Positions 6,087 to 7,626 of a stretch of DNA of 7,626 nt are shown piece by piece. Source of the stretch: Thiotrichaceae bacterium UBA7359 (GTDB taxonomy: Bacteria; Pseudomonadota; Gammaproteobacteria; Eutrophobiales; Eutrophobiaceae); contig CAJJDJ010000058.1 in NCBI GenBank assembly GCA_905182825.1, positions 1 through 7,626 of the forward strand, written 5' to 3'. Below the pieces are notes generated by a model. The model had not been told where the DNA came from. It saw only the letters and a list, made by a program, of their open reading frames with translations, and ran no database searches. The position numbers and the translations under genes are program-made. Numbering within the stretch: position 1 is the first letter of the stretch; every line of letters starts with the position of its first letter.

Positions 6087-6107
6087 AATCACTAAACTAT
6101 ATTTTAA
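6083..6107 (+). terminator. Weak AT-only hairpin at the end of the barrel gene
   Basis: TTAAAAT (6083-6089, overlapping the stop codon) pairs with ATTTTAA (6101-6107) across an 11-nt loop, and TAATTTTT follows. All pairs are A-T, so stability is low. A second possible stem at 6118-6127/6141-6150 (ten pairs, one G-U on the plus strand) ends in a run of U and overlaps the end of the convergent peptidase gene. One of these probably ends plus-strand transcription in the 48-base convergent gap. Confidence 0.3.
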
Positions 6108-6134
6108 TAATTTTTAAAAAAGTTAATCACATGC

Positions 6135-6980
6135 TTAAGTATTAATTTTTATATGCCAAGGCTCATAACGAACACCTAATTTATTATCTGCTGGATAACG
6201 TAGCTGAAGATATCCCATTTCAGATAGTCGTTTATAAACATCTGTTTCAGTAAATGTGCCAGTGAAATTCAATTTTCCATAACCTTTTTGTCCGACATCA
6301 AAATCACCATTGCCATGGAATGAGTAGCCTGGGGGGGCAAGAGAACGAGAGGCAAGTGATAGATTACCCTCACTTCTCTGAACTTTATTTAGAAATAACA
6401 AAAACTGTTTCATGACACTTCGAATTCCTGAAGTCAGAATCACCTGATCACCCAACTCTTTTTTTATTTCTTGATATATTTCAATTGACCTTTCTTTGTA
6501 AAGATAATTCCCACTATATGGTATTTTGATGACATCTTTCTTTCGTACCTGATCGGTTATTTCTTTTAAAGGTTTTTGACCCAGAAAACCATATAGCTGC
6601 CCATCTTCATAAAAGGTCATTTCCATGAACTTGAGTTCTTTTTTCGTAAATTCACCAACTCTGGAATAATTGCGAGCAAAAGATAAACCATCAGTAAAGT
6701 TCAATATATTAAAATTTCCATGACCAACCAGTTTTTGCAGGCGCCGGAGCTTCAGAACAGTAGATTCAAATATGCTGTACTGTTCCGTATTAAGCAGCAC
6801 ATCGTCGTCGTGCTGCTTATTAAAGTTTTGAATTTTCTGTAGGTAATCTTTAAGGCCATCTTCTGGGTATGTTTTTTTACCCGCAAAATAACCCTGAATT
6901 TTTTTTGATGACACTTCCTGAGCAAAACTAAGCCCCAAAAATCCTAAACCAACAACTTTTAATAAAGACCTTCTATCCAT
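6135..6980 (-). CDS. Exported M15-family zinc D-Ala-D-Ala carboxypeptidase-like peptidase
   Basis: The 281-residue protein has an M15 (VanY/DacB-like) catalytic domain in its C-terminal half. LTSGIRSVMKQ (182-192) matches the family's SGYRS..KQ region. YSFHGNGDFDVG (219-230) is the SxHxxGxxxD motif, giving zinc ligands His222 and Asp228. EPWHI (273-277) supplies the catalytic Glu273 and third ligand His276. Such enzymes trim D-amino acids from peptidoglycan stem peptides in the periplasm. The N-terminus MDRRSLLKVVGLGFLGLSFA has twin arginines followed by a Leu-Leu-Lys and a hydrophobic stretch, a Tat-like signal, though Asp sits where Ser/Thr is usual and Sec export is possible. Residues about 25-150 form a charged region I do not recognise. 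It stands alone on the minus strand, convergent with the barrel gene, with no clear ribosome binding site before the ATG at 6980. A palindrome lies 29 nt upstream. Exact peptide specificity cannot be read from sequence. Confidence 0.88.
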   Translation of the reverse strand: MDRRSLLKVVGLGFLGLSFAQEVSSKKIQGYFAGKKTYPEDGLKDYLQKIQNFNKQHDDDVLLNTEQYSIFESTVLKLRRLQKLVGHGNFNILNFTDGLSFARNYSRVGEFTKKELKFMEMTFYEDGQLYGFLGQKPLKEITDQVRKKDVIKIPYSGNYLYKERSIEIYQEIKKELGDQVILTSGIRSVMKQFLLFLNKVQRSEGNLSLASRSLAPPGYSFHGNGDFDVGQKGYGKLNFTGTFTETDVYKRLSEMGYLQLRYPADNKLGVRYEPWHIKINT

Positions 6981-7008
6981 GTGTTCAATTATTTCAATAA
7001 TGTATTTT

Positions 7009-7028
7009 TATCATTATTCATAATGATA
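7009..7028. promoter_or_regulatory. Perfect palindrome upstream of the peptidase gene, operator-like
   Basis: TATCATTAT (7009-7017) and ATAATGATA (7020-7028) are exact reverse complements around TC. The site lies 29-48 nt upstream of the peptidase start codon, where an operator or the -10 region would be. The arm ATAATGATA is found inside the classical Fur-box consensus, but aligning either arm with the full 19-bp consensus gives only about 12 matches, so Fur control is no more than a suggestion. It could also form a tight hairpin in the peptidase leader. Confidence 0.45.
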
Positions 7029-7533
7029 GCAGTTTTTTCTTTTTAATAAACAAAGAAAAATAACTTAAAATATTAATTATATATTTATTATCGCTTTCTA
7101 TTTGTCAAATATCACCAGTATTTAGATATATTGCTATTCTAATTTCCACAATCTTATGCATTCATAATTTGATCAGAGTCATATTATTTATCTGGTTTAC
7201 ACAAATTTAGATTAGAAATTGAAAATTTACATAACTAAGTTCAAAAAAAACGAATCAAGAGTCAAAAAATTGCATTAAGATCATATGTTTAGCGTTAATA
7301 TATCTTATTAGTATTATTTCCAGCTCTTCCCATCATGTGAAGTTCATTAAATTCCTTGGTAACAACTAATTTCTCTGGAAATGAATCGATTTTTTGTAAA
7401 CCTTCATAATTCCATATATTCCCGCTTTAGTGACCAGCAAGATTCTATTTAAACTCACTGAAAACAAAATTATATTAACTTTCAGGAAGATACTCCTAAG
7501 TCACTCATATAAAACTTTAATCTAGACCTAATT

Positions 7534-7550
7534 ATTGTGCGGCGCACAAT
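7534..7550. repeat. GC-rich inverted repeat, possible terminator of a minus-strand gene
   Basis: ATTGTGC (7534-7540) and GCACAAT (7544-7550) pair perfectly around GGC. It is the most GC-rich short stretch in this AT-rich region. On the minus strand it begins 5 nt after the TGA of the partial frame at 7556-7626, the expected place for a terminator, but no U-run follows. A dyad of this form could equally be a protein-binding site. Confidence 0.5.
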
Positions 7551-7555
7551 TTAAT

Positions 7556-7626
7556 TCATACTGAATGTCTGAACATATTATTAGAAATATTTTGTTTAAG
7601 CGTCATGGTGAAATCACCAAATTCGC
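7556..7626 (-). CDS. Possible 3' end of an unidentified minus-strand gene, cut by the window edge
   Basis: Read on the minus strand, 22 codons are open from the window edge to a TGA at 7556-7558, giving EFGDFTMTLKQNISNN and six more residues. The stretch is more GC-rich than its surroundings, is on the same strand as the peptidase and is followed at once by the hairpin at 7534-7550, all of which suit a gene end. It is too short for any family call. The competing reading is a plus-strand start at the ATG at 7605, which has no ribosome binding site. Confidence 0.25.
   Translation of the reverse strand, partial: EFGDFTMTLKQNISNNMFRHSV

Larger units (their letters stand above)
6981..7555. other. 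Long non-coding region upstream of the peptidase gene
   Basis: About 575 very AT-rich bases. They hold the palindrome at 7009-7028 near the peptidase start, the GC-rich palindrome at 7534-7550, and two minus-strand frames without start codons: 7295-7426 (43 codons, coding-like) and an overlapping -1 frame reading from about 7500 to 7366. No RNA gene or mobile element is recognised. A possible peptidase promoter on the minus strand is TTGTTT with TATCAT 19 nt on, the latter inside the palindrome; this is weak. Confidence 0.5.

Overview
The window looks like chromosomal DNA from an AT-rich gammaproteobacterium. The main evidence is a full-length EttA and a two-repeat DUF1456 (YehS) protein, both close to their E. 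coli counterparts in length and motifs, together with proteins of outer-membrane and periplasmic type. Low GC, several long non-coding gaps and possible gene remnants near the right end would suit a host-associated or reduced genome, but that is inference and the genus cannot be named. I see no tRNA or rRNA gene, insertion sequence or CRISPR array.

Layout. (1) 208-1135, plus strand: yehS followed 7 nt later by a small hot-dog thioesterase, read as a two-gene operon ending near a perfect AT-rich palindrome (1148-1180). (2) 1251-2915, plus: ettA, the ribosome-associated ABC-F ATPase, with a sigma70-like promoter candidate that shares bases with the palindrome. (3) 2916-3508: a gap of about 590 bases with small inverted repeats and no convincing gene. 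(4) 3509-4321, plus: a stand-alone PP2C-type serine/threonine phosphatase with no visible partner kinase. (5) 4404-6086, plus: a His-rich DUF2946-like small envelope protein followed by a Met-rich outer-membrane beta-barrel protein of the MetA-like transporter type, with a terminator-like hairpin between them. (6) 6135-6980, minus, convergent with the barrel gene: an exported M15-family D,D-/L,D-carboxypeptidase-like zinc peptidase. (7) 6981-7626: mostly non-coding, with two palindromes, a coding-like minus-strand fragment without a start, and possibly the last codons of another minus-strand gene at the right edge.

The genes do not form one pathway. yehS, the thioesterase and ettA are housekeeping-type genes. 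The most coherent local unit is the DUF2946-like/Met-rich barrel pair, whose His and Met clusters suggest metal (possibly copper) handling at the cell envelope; that function is inferred, not shown. The pair also has unusual expression signals: a -10 box so close to the first ATG that the message may be leaderless, and a possible attenuator between the genes.
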